A DNA stretch of 10,007 nt. Source: CAYVUV01 sp964455095. Its GTDB lineage: Bacteria; Desulfobacterota; Binatia; HRBIN30; CADEER01. The stretch is taken from the NCBI GenBank assembly GCA_964455095.1, contig CAYVUV010000300.1, positions 1-10,007 of the forward strand. Reading direction: 5' to 3'. Within the stretch, counting starts at the first letter, position 1. Each line of letters begins with the position of its first letter. Under the pieces are notes generated by a model. That model was not told the DNA's origin. It searched no databases and saw nothing but the letters and a program-made list of their open reading frames with translations. Made by a program: the position numbers and the translations under genes. This document shows, in pieces, positions 1 through 6,471 of the stretch.

Positions 1-37
1 CGCATCAGCAGTGCGGGCGTGAAAAAAGGATGGCGAT

Positions 38-62
38 TAAACAAAAGACGCGGCTATGCCGC
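38..62 (-). terminator. Candidate intrinsic terminator downstream of the kinase gene
   Basis: Read on the minus strand, a perfect 5-bp all-G/C stem (GCGGC, loop ATA, GCCGC; plus-strand 50-62) is followed at once by the T-rich tract GTCTTTTGTTTAAT. This is the form of a rho-independent terminator. It lies about 115 bp past the kinase stop, so it would end that transcript and implies the kinase is the last gene of its unit. The stem is short and the loop is only 3 nt, so the call is tentative. Confidence 0.4.
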
Positions 63-107
63 CAACGGAGCCGTGTGCTCAGTTGCAACCAGCCTTCCAA
101 TGGGTAA

Positions 108-160
108 CCCCTCCTTGGAAAGGAGGGGGACCGGAGGTCGAGAAAGTCGACAGTCTCCGG
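108..160. repeat. Tandem-hairpin palindromic repeat in the kinase 3' region
   Basis: Two adjacent inverted repeats. The first has perfect 9-bp arms, CCCCTCCTT (108-116) and AAGGAGGGG (120-128), around a 3-nt loop. The second is a compound hairpin: outer arms CCGGAG (131-136) and CTCCGG (155-160), inner arms GTCGA (137-141) and TCGAC (147-151), loop GAAAG. No T-tract follows on either strand, so it is not a classic terminator, although it could stabilise or attenuate the kinase mRNA. One arm resembles a Shine-Dalgarno sequence and the other the 16S rRNA 3' end. The form suggests a dispersed intergenic repeat family, which is inference from one copy. Positions 1-107 hold no supported gene. Confidence 0.5.
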
Positions 161-175
161 ACGAGGAACTTCATG

Positions 176-2692
176 CTATGAGCCGACGGCGGCCTGGGGT
201 CGCTCGGCGTTCTCAGCCGGCCGCAGCGGAAGCAGCACGCGGAACTCGGTGCCGGCGCCGATCTCGCTCGCCACCTCGATGCGCCCCTGATGTCCGTCGA
301 CGATGCGCTGTACGACCGCCAGCCCGACGCCGGTGCCGCGCGCTTTGCGCGTATAGAACAACCGGAAGATCTTCGGCAGTTGATCGGGCGCCATCCCCTG
401 ACCGGTGTCGCGGACGCGCAGCTCGAGGAATTGCTCGCCGGCGTTCGCCAGTCCGGCCGGCGGCGGCACCAGCGCGGTCGAGAGGGTGAGTCGGCCACCG
501 GCTCCCATCGCCTCCATGGCGTTCGTCATCAGCGCCAGCGCGACCTGTTCGATCTGTGCCTCGTCGAGCTCGTGTGGCGGCAACACCGGCGCGAGGTCCA
601 GCGCCACCTCGAGGTGGCGCTCGGCGATCTGGCGGCGCAGCAGGTGCACCAGGCCGCGCACGATCTCGTTCAGGTCGGCCGGGGCGGGATGGGGCACGAA
701 CGGGCGCGCGAAGTCGAGCAGCTCGGAGATGCGGGAGTCGAGCGCATCGGCCTCGGAGAGAATATCGAGGAAGCTCTGGCGCAGCGCGTGATCGGGGCCG
801 ATCGCGCGCACACCGAACTCGGCCGCGGTCTTGATCCCGGCGACCGGGTTGCGAATGCCGTGCGCCACGGCGGCCGACAACTCGCCGATGGCGGCCAGGC
901 GTTCGGCCTCGACCAGTCGGTCGCGCGCTTCTCTGAGCTCGCGATTGGTCTCGGCCAGGGTGCGATAGGCGCGCGCGTTCTGCACCGCCACCGCGGCCTG
1001 ACTGGCCAGCGTGGCGAGCAGGTCGAGGTCCTCGCCGCCGTACATGCGCCCCGAGCCCTTCTCGCCGAGCGCGAGGAAGCCCACCAGCCGCTGCTCGAGC
1101 AGCATGGGCACGGCGAGCGTGGCGCCGATCTCCGCCAGCGCCGCGCGCGCCGTCGCGGGCGTCGCGCCGCCGACCGGCCGTTGCGCCACGTGCAAGCTCG
1201 CGCCGCTGCCCTCGAGGTGCTCGACCAGCGGCGACGCGCTGGAAATGGGAGGCGCCGGCTCGCCCTCGCGGCGGAAATCGCCGCCCGTCGAATCGCGCAG
1301 CCAGACGTCCGCCCGCTCGATTTGCATCTTCTCCGTAATGATCCCGACCAGCCGCCCGACCAGCGCGTCGAGATCGAGAATCGACGCCAGGGCGTGACTC
1401 GCCGCGCTGACGGTCGCCCGGTAATCGTACGGGCGCCGGAAGAAGACCAGATCCACCACCGCCTGGATGCGGCCGCGCAAGGGGTTGAAGAGCACGAGCA
1501 GGAGCATCGTCACCAGCACGTGCACGGCCGGGCTGGCGTAGAGGTCGGGGAACACCACGTAGTCGAGCAGCGCCAGGATCACGGTGTAGATCAGGCCGAC
1601 GATGAACGTCACCAGGACGTACGCCACCGTGCGGCGCAGCATGCGGTCGGCGCCGAACAGCTCGTAGCGCACGATCGCGTAGGCGATGGTGGCGGGAAAG
1701 ATCCCGAAGCCGAGCGTGAGGTAGTTGAGCGGCACGGCGACACCGGCGGTGTACACCGCGAGCAGCACCAGGGCGGGGACCAGAGCTGCGCCGCCCAGCC
1801 CGAGCAGAAACAGACGCAGCCGGGCGCGCGCCACCGGCGACTCGGCGCGGCGCAGCGAGCGCGCGATGATCGCCAGCGCGGCGAGCAGTGCGGCGGAGAG
1901 GGCGACGTGGGTGATCCGGTCGAGCACCATCAGCGTCGGAAAGGAGTGCCGGAAGGCGACCAGCGAGGCCACACCGAGCACGGCGCCGGCGGCGTACGCG
2001 ACCGGCAGCAGCCGCCGCAGCCGTGCCAGGTCGGGAGAGACGCCGGGGAAGTCGATCGCCAGGTGCAGCATCGTCGCCGGACAGAGCGTGACGAGCAGGA
2101 AGTACGGCACCTGGAACCAGCTCGGACCCATCAGGTCGATCGACGTGGCCAGGTAGAGGCCGTAGTTGGCGCAGAACGCAAAGAACGCCAGCGCGCCGCG
2201 ACTGTGTGGATCGAGAAAAATGATCGCCACGCCGAGCACCAGGAACACCAGCGCGTTGAGCAGGTAGTTGCCGAGGGTGAGCTCGAACACCGACAGCGGG
2301 AGATGTCGCGTGGGGAGGCGGACCTCGTACTTCTCGCCGCGCCGGACGAGCGTATAGCGCAGCGTCGTCCCCACGGGTCGCGCCGCGATCAGCGCCTCGG
2401 CTTCCTCGCGGGTGCGCACCGGCGTGCCATCGACCGCGAGCAGGCGAGACTGGTAGTGCAGGCCAGCCTGCGTGGCCTCGCCGTTGATGACGTCGAGCGC
2501 GGGGACGAAAGTGTTCTGCCAAAGAAAGAAGCCGGGGTAGACGCGGTGCACCCAGCGCGCCGCGTTGAACGCGCAGCCGAGAGCGATGATGGCAATGATC
2601 GGCAATGAGGCGAGCACCAGCCGCGACGGCAACGGTCGCGACGGCGGCCGCAGCGCGTGCACCGGCGGCAGAATGATCGGATTCGCCTCCAC
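176..2692 (-). CDS. Membrane sensor histidine kinase (PDZ-like loop, multi-TM, GAF, HisKA, HATPase)
   Basis: This 838-residue protein has the full layout of a ComP-like membrane sensor kinase. One TM helix (about 25-45) is followed by an extracytoplasmic PDZ-like domain (about 58-135) and roughly nine more hydrophobic helices (about 142-402). A juxtamembrane stretch with FFRRPYDYR (417-425) leads into a GAF domain (about 426-572), a coiled coil (573-598), HisKA (598-665) and HATPase_c (672-823). Visible kinase motifs are phospho-acceptor His611, N-box Asn724, G1 DTGQG (762-766), F-box IFRLFY (775-780) and G2 GTGVGL (786-791). The H-box reads HGIRNP, so the acidic residue usually next to the His is Gly. 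The core is NtrB-type HisKA, not the HisKA_3 of Bacillus ComP. The start is GTG with no clear ribosome site. GTG at 2662 (residue 11) is the alternative, and TM1 rules out starts much later. No response regulator lies in the window, and the ligand is unknown. Confidence 0.93.
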   Translation of the reverse strand: MEANPIILPPVHALRPPSRPLPSRLVLASLPIIAIIALGCAFNAARWVHRVYPGFFLWQNTFVPALDVINGEATQAGLHYQSRLLAVDGTPVRTREEAEALIAARPVGTTLRYTLVRRGEKYEVRLPTRHLPLSVFELTLGNYLLNALVFLVLGVAIIFLDPHSRGALAFFAFCANYGLYLATSIDLMGPSWFQVPYFLLVTLCPATMLHLAIDFPGVSPDLARLRRLLPVAYAAGAVLGVASLVAFRHSFPTLMVLDRITHVALSAALLAALAIIARSLRRAESPVARARLRLFLLGLGGAALVPALVLLAVYTAGVAVPLNYLTLGFGIFPATIAYAIVRYELFGADRMLRRTVAYVLVTFIVGLIYTVILALLDYVVFPDLYASPAVHVLVTMLLLVLFNPLRGRIQAVVDLVFFRRPYDYRATVSAASHALASILDLDALVGRLVGIITEKMQIERADVWLRDSTGGDFRREGEPAPPISSASPLVEHLEGSGASLHVAQRPVGGATPATARAALAEIGATLAVPMLLEQRLVGFLALGEKGSGRMYGGEDLDLLATLASQAAVAVQNARAYRTLAETNRELREARDRLVEAERLAAIGELSAAVAHGIRNPVAGIKTAAEFGVRAIGPDHALRQSFLDILSEADALDSRISELLDFARPFVPHPAPADLNEIVRGLVHLLRRQIAERHLEVALDLAPVLPPHELDEAQIEQVALALMTNAMEAMGAGGRLTLSTALVPPPAGLANAGEQFLELRVRDTGQGMAPDQLPKIFRLFYTRKARGTGVGLAVVQRIVDGHQGRIEVASEIGAGTEFRVLLPLRPAENAERPQAAVGS

Positions 2693-4163
2693 GCTGACGG
2701 CGATACTGGCAGGTCTGGCCGTGGCCTGCCAGGTTCTGATGTTCCCGCCCGTCGCGGCGACATGGCTCGCCTGGCTCGCCCCGCTGCCGCTCTTCCTCCT
2801 CTACCCGATGCGCTCCGTTGCCGCCGCCGTGGGCACGGCGTGGGGCATCGGAACGTTGATCGCGCTGGTGGTCGACGTGCCGTGGATGTGGCCGGCCATG
2901 CGCGACGCGCTCGGCGTGTCCGCCCTGCCGCGGGCGGCCATGCTGGCGACCGAATCGCAGCTGGTCGGCGGCATTCCCTACGCCCTGCTGGGCGCGCTGT
3001 TGCAGTCCGGCACGCGCCTGCGCGGCGCGGCCTTCGCCGTCTTCGCGCCCGCCGCCTGGGTCGCCGCTGAATGGGTGCGGGCGCACACCCCGTTCGGCGC
3101 GCCGTGGATTCTGCTCGGCTCGGCACTGCCCGCCGACGGACTGGCGGCGCAGGTCGCCGATCTCGGCGGCGTGTACGCGGTCTCGTTCGTCATCGCGCTG
3201 CCGAGCGCGGCACTGGCCGTCGCGCTGCGGCAGCCGCGCCAGGCGTATCGCGCCGCCGGGCTCGCCGCCGCGCTCGTCGCCGCGACGCTCGTGTACGGCA
3301 CGGTGCGCCGCGATGCCGTGCGCGCCCGTATCGCCGCGGCCCCGGCGTTGCGCGTCGCACTCGTTCGGGCCGACATCCCGAACGAGGAACGGCTGGCACC
3401 GAGCCGGGCCGCCGACATCGTTACGCGTTACCTCGCCGCGAGCCCGCCCGCCGACGCCGCTGTCGACCTCGTCGTCTGGCCAGAGAACACCGTCCCCGTC
3501 CTTCTGGACGAGAACCCCGAGCTCGCCGGGCGCATTGCCGCGCAGGCAACCAACGCCGCCTATCTCCTCGGTGCGCCGCGCATCGCCGCGGGCATACCGC
3601 GCTCGCTGCGCGCCTCCGCGTTTCTCGTCGGCCCCAACGGCATCGAGGGCGCGTACGACAAGCAACGGCTGCTGCCCGGAGCGGAGACAGCCGGCGGCGG
3701 CTGGCGGCACGCGCTCGCCTTCGCGGCCGGCGGCCGGGAGCCGCTGCTCGCGGTGCGCGGCGTGCGCCTGGGCACCACGATCTGTTACGAAGCTGTGTTC
3801 CCGGAACTGGCGCGCGGCGCCGCCCGCGAGGGAGCCGGCCTGCTCGTCAACCTCAGCAACGATTCCTGGTTCGCCGCCGGCGCCGGTCCGCAGCTCCACT
3901 TCCAGCTCGGTTTGCTGCGCGCGGTCGAGACCCGCCGCGCCGTGGTGCGCGTCTCCAACGGCGGCGTTACCGCCCTGATCCTGCCCGACGGTCGGGTGGT
4001 GGCGCGCGAGGACGGCGGGCCGGGCGGCCTCGTCGTCTCGGCTCCGGTTCTGCTCGACCCCACGTGGTATGTCCGCGCCGGCGACTGCTTCGCGTGGGCG
4101 TGCCTCGCCTTCGCCGTCGGGGCGCCGTGGTGGACACGCCGGCGGCCGAGCCCTTCGCTTTGA
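2673..4163 (+). CDS. lnt: Apolipoprotein N-acyltransferase
   Basis: Lnt transfers an acyl chain from phospholipid to the N-terminal cysteine of apolipoproteins in the inner membrane, the last step of lipoprotein maturation. From the ATG at 2673 it is 496 residues, normal for the family. The N-terminal half holds several hydrophobic helices from residue 6 to about 210, and the C-terminal half is a nitrilase-type domain. The catalytic triad is complete: Glu271 (VVWPENTVP), Lys330 (AYDKQRLLPGAE) and Cys371 (TTICYEAVFPEL). The supporting Glu338 is present, as is NLSNDSWF (393-400). A last hydrophobic segment lies near 465-485. Starts further upstream would add residues with no membrane or Lnt character, and 2673 sits just before TM1, although no strong ribosome site is seen. 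The start overlaps the divergent kinase gene by 20 bp. An SDR gene follows at 38 bp on the same strand. Confidence 0.95.
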   Translation: MIGFASTLTAILAGLAVACQVLMFPPVAATWLAWLAPLPLFLLYPMRSVAAAVGTAWGIGTLIALVVDVPWMWPAMRDALGVSALPRAAMLATESQLVGGIPYALLGALLQSGTRLRGAAFAVFAPAAWVAAEWVRAHTPFGAPWILLGSALPADGLAAQVADLGGVYAVSFVIALPSAALAVALRQPRQAYRAAGLAAALVAATLVYGTVRRDAVRARIAAAPALRVALVRADIPNEERLAPSRAADIVTRYLAASPPADAAVDLVVWPENTVPVLLDENPELAGRIAAQATNAAYLLGAPRIAAGIPRSLRASAFLVGPNGIEGAYDKQRLLPGAETAGGGWRHALAFAAGGREPLLAVRGVRLGTTICYEAVFPELARGAAREGAGLLVNLSNDSWFAAGAGPQLHFQLGLLRAVETRRAVVRVSNGGVTALILPDGRVVAREDGGPGGLVVSAPVLLDPTWYVRAGDCFAWACLAFAVGAPWWTRRRPSPSL

Positions 4164-4201
4164 CACGCGACGCCATTGCCGGAAGACTGCGCGCGATCGC
4201 C

Positions 4202-5056
4202 ATGCCCATCACACCGGACCAACCTGGCCGCCGCTGCGCTATCGTCACTGGCGGCGCGTCGGGCATCGGCCGCGCGCTCTCCGAGGAGCTGGCGCAGCGG
4301 GGCGTCCATGTCGTGATCGCGGATCGGCAGGTCGATCTGGCCGAGACCGTGGCTGCCGGCATCGCATCGCGCGGCGGCACGGCGATCGCCGCGGAGTTGG
4401 ACGTGCGGGATCCCCAGCGCTTTCGGCAGGTGGTCGAAGGCGCGGTCGCGGCGGCCGGTCGACTCGACTACCTGTTCAACAACGCCGGCATCGCCGTCGC
4501 CGGCGAAATGCGCGACTACGAACCGGCCGACTGGGAAGATGTGTTCGACGTCAACCTGCGCGGCGTCTGCCACGGCATTCTCGCCGCCTACCCGGTGATG
4601 ATCGCCCAGGGCCATGGCCATATCGTCAACACGGCCTCGGTCGCCGGCCTCGTCGGCCCGTTGCCGTTCCAGGGCAGCTACGTCGCCACCAAGCACGCCG
4701 TCGTCGGCATCTCGCGTGCGCTGCGCGTCGAGGCCATGCGCTACGGCGTCCGCGTCTCGGTGCTCTGCCCCGGCGCGGTGCGCACGCCGATCCTGCGCGG
4801 CGGCCGCTACGGCCGCATCAAGCCCGGCCTCGACCTGGCGGCGCTCGCCGTCCACGTCGAGCGTCTCATCGCCATCGAGCCCGCCCTCCTCGCCCGCCGC
4901 GCCCTGCGCGGCGTCGAGCGCAACCGCGCGATCATCGTCGAGCCCTTCGCCGGCCGCGTGCCCTGGTACCTCGAACGGCTGTCGCCATGGCTGAGCGAAA
5001 AGCTGTGGCACCTGGTGCTGCGCCGGGCGCGCCGCGAGGCGCAGAAGGAAGGATAG
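4202..5056 (+). CDS. Classical short-chain dehydrogenase/reductase (SDR)
   Basis: An NAD(P)-dependent oxidoreductase of 284 residues. The Rossmann nucleotide-binding motif TGGASGIG is at 16-23, NNAG at 93-96, the structural Asn at 118 (VNLRG), catalytic Ser146, Tyr160 and Lys164 (SYVATK). Asp41 at the end of the second strand favours NAD(H) over NADP(H), by family knowledge. After the usual ~250-residue core there is a C-terminal tail (about 248-284) rich in Trp, Leu and Arg that could form an amphipathic, membrane-associating helix. The ATG at 4202 places the Rossmann motif at the normal distance. A GGAAG (4181-4185) lies 16 nt upstream, longer than ideal for a ribosome site. The gene is 38 bp after lnt and probably shares its transcript, with no obvious functional link. 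The substrate cannot be read; lipid, sterol or other alcohols are possible. Confidence 0.92.
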   Translation: MPITPDQPGRRCAIVTGGASGIGRALSEELAQRGVHVVIADRQVDLAETVAAGIASRGGTAIAAELDVRDPQRFRQVVEGAVAAAGRLDYLFNNAGIAVAGEMRDYEPADWEDVFDVNLRGVCHGILAAYPVMIAQGHGHIVNTASVAGLVGPLPFQGSYVATKHAVVGISRALRVEAMRYGVRVSVLCPGAVRTPILRGGRYGRIKPGLDLAALAVHVERLIAIEPALLARRALRGVERNRAIIVEPFAGRVPWYLERLSPWLSEKLWHLVLRRARREAQKEG

Positions 5057-5093
5057 GTCCCATAAGTCCTATAGGGCCTATGGGACTCATGAG
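5057..5093. repeat. Short palindromic repeat between convergent SDR genes
   Basis: Positions 5057-5086 form a 30-bp palindrome with no spacer: left arm GTCCCATAAGTCCTA, right arm TAGGGCCTATGGGAC, matching at 13 of 15 positions. It continues as CTCATGAGAC, another small palindrome (CTCATGAG, 5087-5094). The stretch is built from 9-10 bp units of the type GTCCYATA, each itself near-palindromic, and is far more A+T-rich than its surroundings. It begins at the first base after one SDR stop codon and ends two bases before the other gene's stop, so it fills the convergent gap. It could act as a bidirectional terminator or hairpin, but there is no T-tract. The form is like a dispersed intergenic repeat. 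Confidence 0.6.
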
Positions 5094-5095
5094 AC

Positions 5096-5881
5096 TCACA
5101 AATCGCTCAGATCAAGCGGCCAGTTCGATTTCTCCGTCCCCCCATCCACTTCGAAGATCTTCCCCGTCACCCAGCAAGACGCCGGCGCGGCGAGATACAT
5201 CGCCATGATGGCGATGTCTTCCGGCTGGCCGATGCGCTGCATCGGCGTGCGGGCCGACATCTGCGCTTCGAGGTCCTCGTTCAGGAAGGGCCGCAGCGCG
5301 CTGGTGTCCACCGCTCCCACGGCGATCGCGTTGACGCGCACCGTCGGCGCCACTTCGGCGGCCAGCGCCCGGGTCATGTAGTTGAGCGCTGCCTTCGAGG
5401 TCCCATAGGCGATGAAGCCGGGATCGATGAGGCGCGCGATGGCGGACGAGATGTTGACGATGGCGCCGCCGCCCTGCGCGCGCATGTGCGGGATCGTCAG
5501 ACGCGAGAGCAGAAACGCCTGCGTGACGTTGAAACGAAACGCGCCCTCGAGGAACTTCTCGTTGGTGCGCTGCCAGCCCTTGGGCGGCCAGCCGCCGGCG
5601 TTGTTGACCACCACGTCGATGCGCCCGAACTCGCGCAGCGTCTCGGCCACCAGGGTCTCGAGCTGCGCGCGCTCGGTCACGTCGCACGGCACGGCGAGCG
5701 CGCGCCGACCGAAGCGGCGCACCGCCGCCGCCGTGTCGTCGATCTGGTCTTGCGTGCGCGCCGAGCAGACGACGTCGGCCCCCACTTCGGCGAAGGTCTC
5801 GGCGATGGCGCGACCGATGCCGCGCCCGGCGCCGGTGACGATCGCGACCTTGTCCGTCAACTTGAATCGATCGAGTATCAT
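5096..5881 (-). CDS. Short-chain dehydrogenase/reductase, FabG-like classical SDR
   Basis: A 261-residue classical SDR with TGAGRGIG (16-23), NNAG (93-96), Asn118, catalytic Ser146, Tyr159 and Lys163 (AYGTSK), and the usual C-terminal GKIFEVDGG (240-248). The position after strand 2 is SAR (40-42) with no Asp, which in this family favours NADP(H). The normally conserved Pro-Gly after NAIA reads Val-Gly (VGAVDTSAL, 188-196). Length and motifs fit 3-oxoacyl reductases and hydroxysteroid-type dehydrogenases, and sequence alone does not separate these. The ATG at 5879-5881 has a weak ribosome site (AGAAGGG) just upstream. It converges with the lnt-linked SDR and diverges from the thioesterase gene. 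The two SDRs differ clearly in sequence, so they are not a recent tandem copy. Confidence 0.93.
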   Translation of the reverse strand: MILDRFKLTDKVAIVTGAGRGIGRAIAETFAEVGADVVCSARTQDQIDDTAAAVRRFGRRALAVPCDVTERAQLETLVAETLREFGRIDVVVNNAGGWPPKGWQRTNEKFLEGAFRFNVTQAFLLSRLTIPHMRAQGGGAIVNISSAIARLIDPGFIAYGTSKAALNYMTRALAAEVAPTVRVNAIAVGAVDTSALRPFLNEDLEAQMSARTPMQRIGQPEDIAIMAMYLAAPASCWVTGKIFEVDGGTEKSNWPLDLSDL

Positions 5882-5971
5882 GGCCGCCCTTCTAGCCTCG
5901 ATCGGGGAGAAAACTCCACCGTGCCCGTGGCTCGAATCGCCGCCGGCGATCGGCTACCCTCGCCAGCGCCC
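5882..5971. promoter_or_regulatory. Divergent intergenic region between SDR and thioesterase genes
   Basis: About 90 bp separate the SDR start (-) and the thioesterase ATG (+), so both promoters should lie here. An inverted repeat ATCGCC-GCC-GGCGAT (5936-5950) could be an operator if the ATG at 5972 is the true start. GGAG-AAAA-CTCC (5906-5917) is a small hairpin over the only Shine-Dalgarno-like GGGGAG (5904-5909), which precedes an in-frame GTG at 5921. No clear -35/-10 pair can be assigned by eye, and no regulator gene is adjacent. Confidence 0.3.
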
Positions 5972-6463
5972 ATGGACGAATCGCCGAAGTCGCCGCCGCC
6001 ATTCGTGCGCGCGTGGATGCAGCGCCGGCCCGATCAACTGCTCGGCAAGGGGCATCCGGCCGGCGACTTCCTCGAAGCGTACGAGTGGAGGGTGCTCGAG
6101 GAACGCGCCGGTTATCTGCGTATCGAGGCGCATTTGCCCGAGGCGGTGAAGAATCCACGCGGGCAGCTCTTCGGCGGTTTCACCCCGACGTATGTCGACC
6201 TCGTCGCGCTGCTCACCGTGCGCGCGGGTGATCGCAGCGGCGACCCGCGCCGGCGCAGCTGGCTGGCGACGACGAACATGCGCGTCGACTTCTTCGAGCC
6301 CGTCGTCGGGCCGCGCTTCGTCATCGAGAGCCAGTTGATCAAGCGGCGCGGCCGCACGCGTTTTGTCGAGACTCGCTTCTTCGATCCGGCCGACACCCTC
6401 GCCGTCTTCGCTCTGACCACGATGCGCGAGGTCGAGCTGAACCAACCGCTCGGCGACGGGTGA
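5972..6463 (+). CDS. PaaI-type hot-dog fold thioesterase
   Basis: A 163-residue hot-dog protein likely to hydrolyse acyl-CoA or a similar thioester. The core motif NPRGQLFGGFTPTYVD (61-76) matches the family's N-x-G-x-x-x-GG-x(6)-D pattern that places the active-site loop and the catalytic acidic residue (Asp76). The strand TTNMRVDFFEPVVG (100-113) and the last strands (114-153) are typical of the PaaI group. The start is uncertain: ATG 5972 gives a normal-length protein but has no ribosome site, while GTG 5921 has GGGGAG 11 nt upstream and would add 17 residues without family character. The stop overlaps a GTG in the frame of the thiolase-like gene (6460-6463), and that gene's ATG lies 8 bases after the stop, so the two are surely co-transcribed and probably coupled in translation. 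The natural acyl group is unknown. Confidence 0.85.
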   Translation: MDESPKSPPPFVRAWMQRRPDQLLGKGHPAGDFLEAYEWRVLEERAGYLRIEAHLPEAVKNPRGQLFGGFTPTYVDLVALLTVRAGDRSGDPRRRSWLATTNMRVDFFEPVVGPRFVIESQLIKRRGRTRFVETRFFDPADTLAVFALTTMREVELNQPLGDG

Positions 6464-6464
6464 G
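6458..6464 (+). promoter_or_regulatory. Ribosome binding site inside the thioesterase stop region
   Basis: GGGTGAG spans the thioesterase stop codon and sits 7 nt before the ATG at 6472. GGTGA is part of the extended complement to the 16S rRNA 3' end. It favours ATG 6472 over the GTG at 6460 for the thiolase-like protein and supports translational coupling. Confidence 0.4.
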
Positions 6465-6471
6465 CTCCGCC

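Noticed and set aside
19..498. Small frames on both strands across the left edge (plus 19-489, minus 79-498).
   Set aside because: They run through the hairpin repeat and the kinase 3' end and are biased to Arg, Pro and Ser. No ribosome site or family pattern supports them.
290..2608. A 772-residue plus-strand frame antisense to the kinase.
   Set aside because: It is rich in Gln, Arg, His and Glu as expected from the complement of kinase codons, with no motif. It is a shadow frame.
2565..2672. A longer lnt start at 2565.
   Set aside because: The extra 36 residues have no membrane or Lnt character and are antisense to the kinase start. ATG 2673 sits just before TM1.
213..4166. A 1317-residue open frame on the minus strand across the kinase and lnt.
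   Set aside because: It is very rich in Arg, Ala, Gly and Pro, has no domain pattern, and lies in an alternative frame of two well-recognised genes. Long stop-free frames are expected at this G+C content.
3071..4201. A long in-frame upstream extension of the first SDR gene through lnt.
   Set aside because: The extension is Arg-rich sequence in a second frame of lnt. The SDR fold begins just after ATG 4202, with the Rossmann motif at its normal distance.
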